A DNA stretch of 5,656 nucleotides from Propionibacteriaceae bacterium. Its GTDB lineage: Bacteria; Actinomycetota; Actinomycetes; Propionibacteriales; Propionibacteriaceae. A program made the translations under genes and the position numbers. The stretch covers positions 7,789 through 13,444 of the forward strand of contig PMBM01000048.1 in the NCBI GenBank assembly GCA_003153855.1, written 5' to 3'. The notes below the pieces were generated by a model. That model was given only the letters and a program-made list of their open reading frames with translations. It was not told the DNA's origin and ran no database searches. Below, in pieces: positions 5,120-5,656 of this stretch (position 1 is its first letter; each line of letters begins with the position of its first letter).

Positions 5120-5358
5120 CGCCTCGTCTGGTAGTTCGTCGTCTCGGCATGGATCGCCGCAGCGACCCGCGCGGCCGCTGCGGCCGGGGTGAGGCCCAGG
5201 TGGGCCAGGACGTCCGACGTCATCGCCAGGCCCTGGCCGAGCGGCCCGGTGGTGGTCCCGACCCCGTCCGTGTGGCCGAACTCGGGGTGACCTGGCATAC
5301 GTGAGCCGAGCTGGCGGAACCGCCGCAGCTCGTCGACCGGCAGGTCGTAGCCGTACAT
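5116..5358 (-). pseudogene. Transketolase remnant, deleted in frame (vestigial cbbT)
   Basis: This is an open frame of 80 codons. Residues 3-45 are clearly transketolase: [20 protein letters not shown] followed by [20 protein letters not shown] and GLA. They match roughly residues 82-122 of the E. coli enzyme, including the GHPE histidine loop and the GPLGQG thiamine-diphosphate motif. Residues 46-70 ([20 protein letters not shown] and AAAIHA) look like the extreme C-terminus of a transketolase. Of about 650-690 residues, roughly 80 at the N-terminus and more than 500 in the middle are missing, so no active site can form. The frame stays open with normal high-GC third positions. It starts 1 nt after the rpe stop and ends overlapping the fbp ATGATG. 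A working transketolase must be encoded elsewhere. The transketolase origin of residues 3-45 is secure; that of the C-terminal part is an inference. An assembly collapse is the main alternative to a real deletion. Confidence 0.75.
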
Positions 5359-5359
5359 C

Positions 5360-5656
5360 TCACGCCACTTTTCCGGCGACGGGGACGGCGGAGGAGTCCA
5401 TGGCGGCCCGTGCCCGCTCGCGAAGTAGCTGCACCCCGGCGGCCTTTCCCGCGGAGAAGGAGTACAACCAGCTCCCCGAGATGAACACGTCAGCGCCGGC
5501 CGCGGCCGCGCCGCCGATCGTCGCGTCCGTGATCCCGCCGTCGACCTCGATCTCGATCGACAGGCCGGACTCTTCGACCATGGCGCGCAGCCGTCGGACC
5601 TTCGCCTCGACGGCCGGGATGTACGCCTGACCGCCGAAGCCGGGGTTGACGCTCAT
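5360..5656 (-). CDS. rpe: Ribulose-phosphate 3-epimerase, C-terminal part (start outside the window)
   Basis: The last 98 codons of the gene are visible. The frame is already open at position 5656, and [14 protein letters not shown] at the edge is the internal (M)xVxPGFGGQxFIP phosphate-loop motif of Rpe, so the ATG at 5656 is not the start. About 130-140 residues lie beyond the window. The next motifs, IEVDGGI (35-41 of the visible part) and [13 protein letters not shown] (54-66), are the catalytic aspartate strand and the second phosphate-binding loop of this TIM barrel. The enzyme interconverts ribulose 5-phosphate and xylulose 5-phosphate, feeding phosphoribulokinase in the CBB cycle and linking to the pentose phosphate pathway. 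The stop TGA (5362-5360) is separated by one base from the ATG of the transketolase remnant, so the two are co-transcribed. Confidence 0.92.
   Translation of the reverse strand: MSVNPGFGGQAYIPAVEAKVRRLRAMVEESGLSIEIEVDGGITDATIGGAAAAGADVFISGSWLYSFSAGKAAGVQLLRERARAAMDSSAVPVAGKVA

Noticed and set aside
3855..5150. A 431-codon open frame on the minus strand in another phase over fbp
   Set aside because: Composition is dominated by arginine, proline and glycine, and it covers the unmistakable class I FBPase in the correct frame; a shadow.
5363..5430. Extension of the transketolase frame upstream into rpe, with an SGHG string reminiscent of the transketolase GHGS motif
   Set aside because: The spacing to GYDLP is wrong (18 instead of about 11 residues), the intervening sequence is proline-rich, and these bases encode the rpe C-terminus in its own frame.
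1..5656. Mobile element, CRISPR or defence system in the window
   Set aside because: No transposase, integrase, terminal repeats, target-site duplications, repeat-spacer pattern or nuclease/NTPase defence pair is visible apart from the housekeeping endonuclease IV.

Overview
The window is high-GC DNA with strong G/C bias at third codon positions. It has several start codons placed 6-7 nt after a TANNNT hexamer (leaderless-type promoters) and GC-rich stem-loops without U tracts. Together with an actinobacterial-type Pta N-terminus, this points to a free-living actinobacterium. Species cannot be told from the sequence. There are no rRNA, tRNA, CRISPR or recognisable IS features.

Left part (1-2463). 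A 5' fragment of phosphate acetyltransferase (pta, minus) diverges from a Nudix hydrolase (plus) across a 128-nt spacer. The spacer carries a perfect GAAACGTTTC palindrome of LacI-family operator type and a TANNNT box before each start. The Nudix gene meets a P-loop kinase-like gene tail to tail, sharing the palindromic CTAG that contains both stop codons. The kinase gene is the second gene of a two-gene minus-strand unit behind an endonuclease IV (nfo) gene, whose own promoter looks leaderless.

Middle (2464-3129). A 278-nt gene-free stretch is followed by a small minus-strand gene resembling the actinobacterial three-helix-bundle family, then a 172-nt spacer holding the end of the next operon.

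Right part (3130-5656). A tightly packed minus-strand cluster reads rpe (3' part only), transketolase remnant, class I fructose-1,6-bisphosphatase, phosphoribulokinase. Phosphoribulokinase is the diagnostic enzyme of the Calvin-Benson-Bassham (CBB) cycle. It matches the short, octameric proteobacterial (Rhodobacter-type) form almost residue for residue, so this is a cbb-type operon. RuBisCO is not in the window; it would lie further upstream of rpe or elsewhere, if present.

The most notable observation is an 80-codon open frame between rpe and fbp. It joins a short piece of the transketolase thiamine-diphosphate region directly to what looks like a transketolase C-terminus. It is an internally deleted cbbT that still links rpe and fbp by 1-nt and stop/start-overlap junctions, so translation can pass through the operon although the enzyme is lost.
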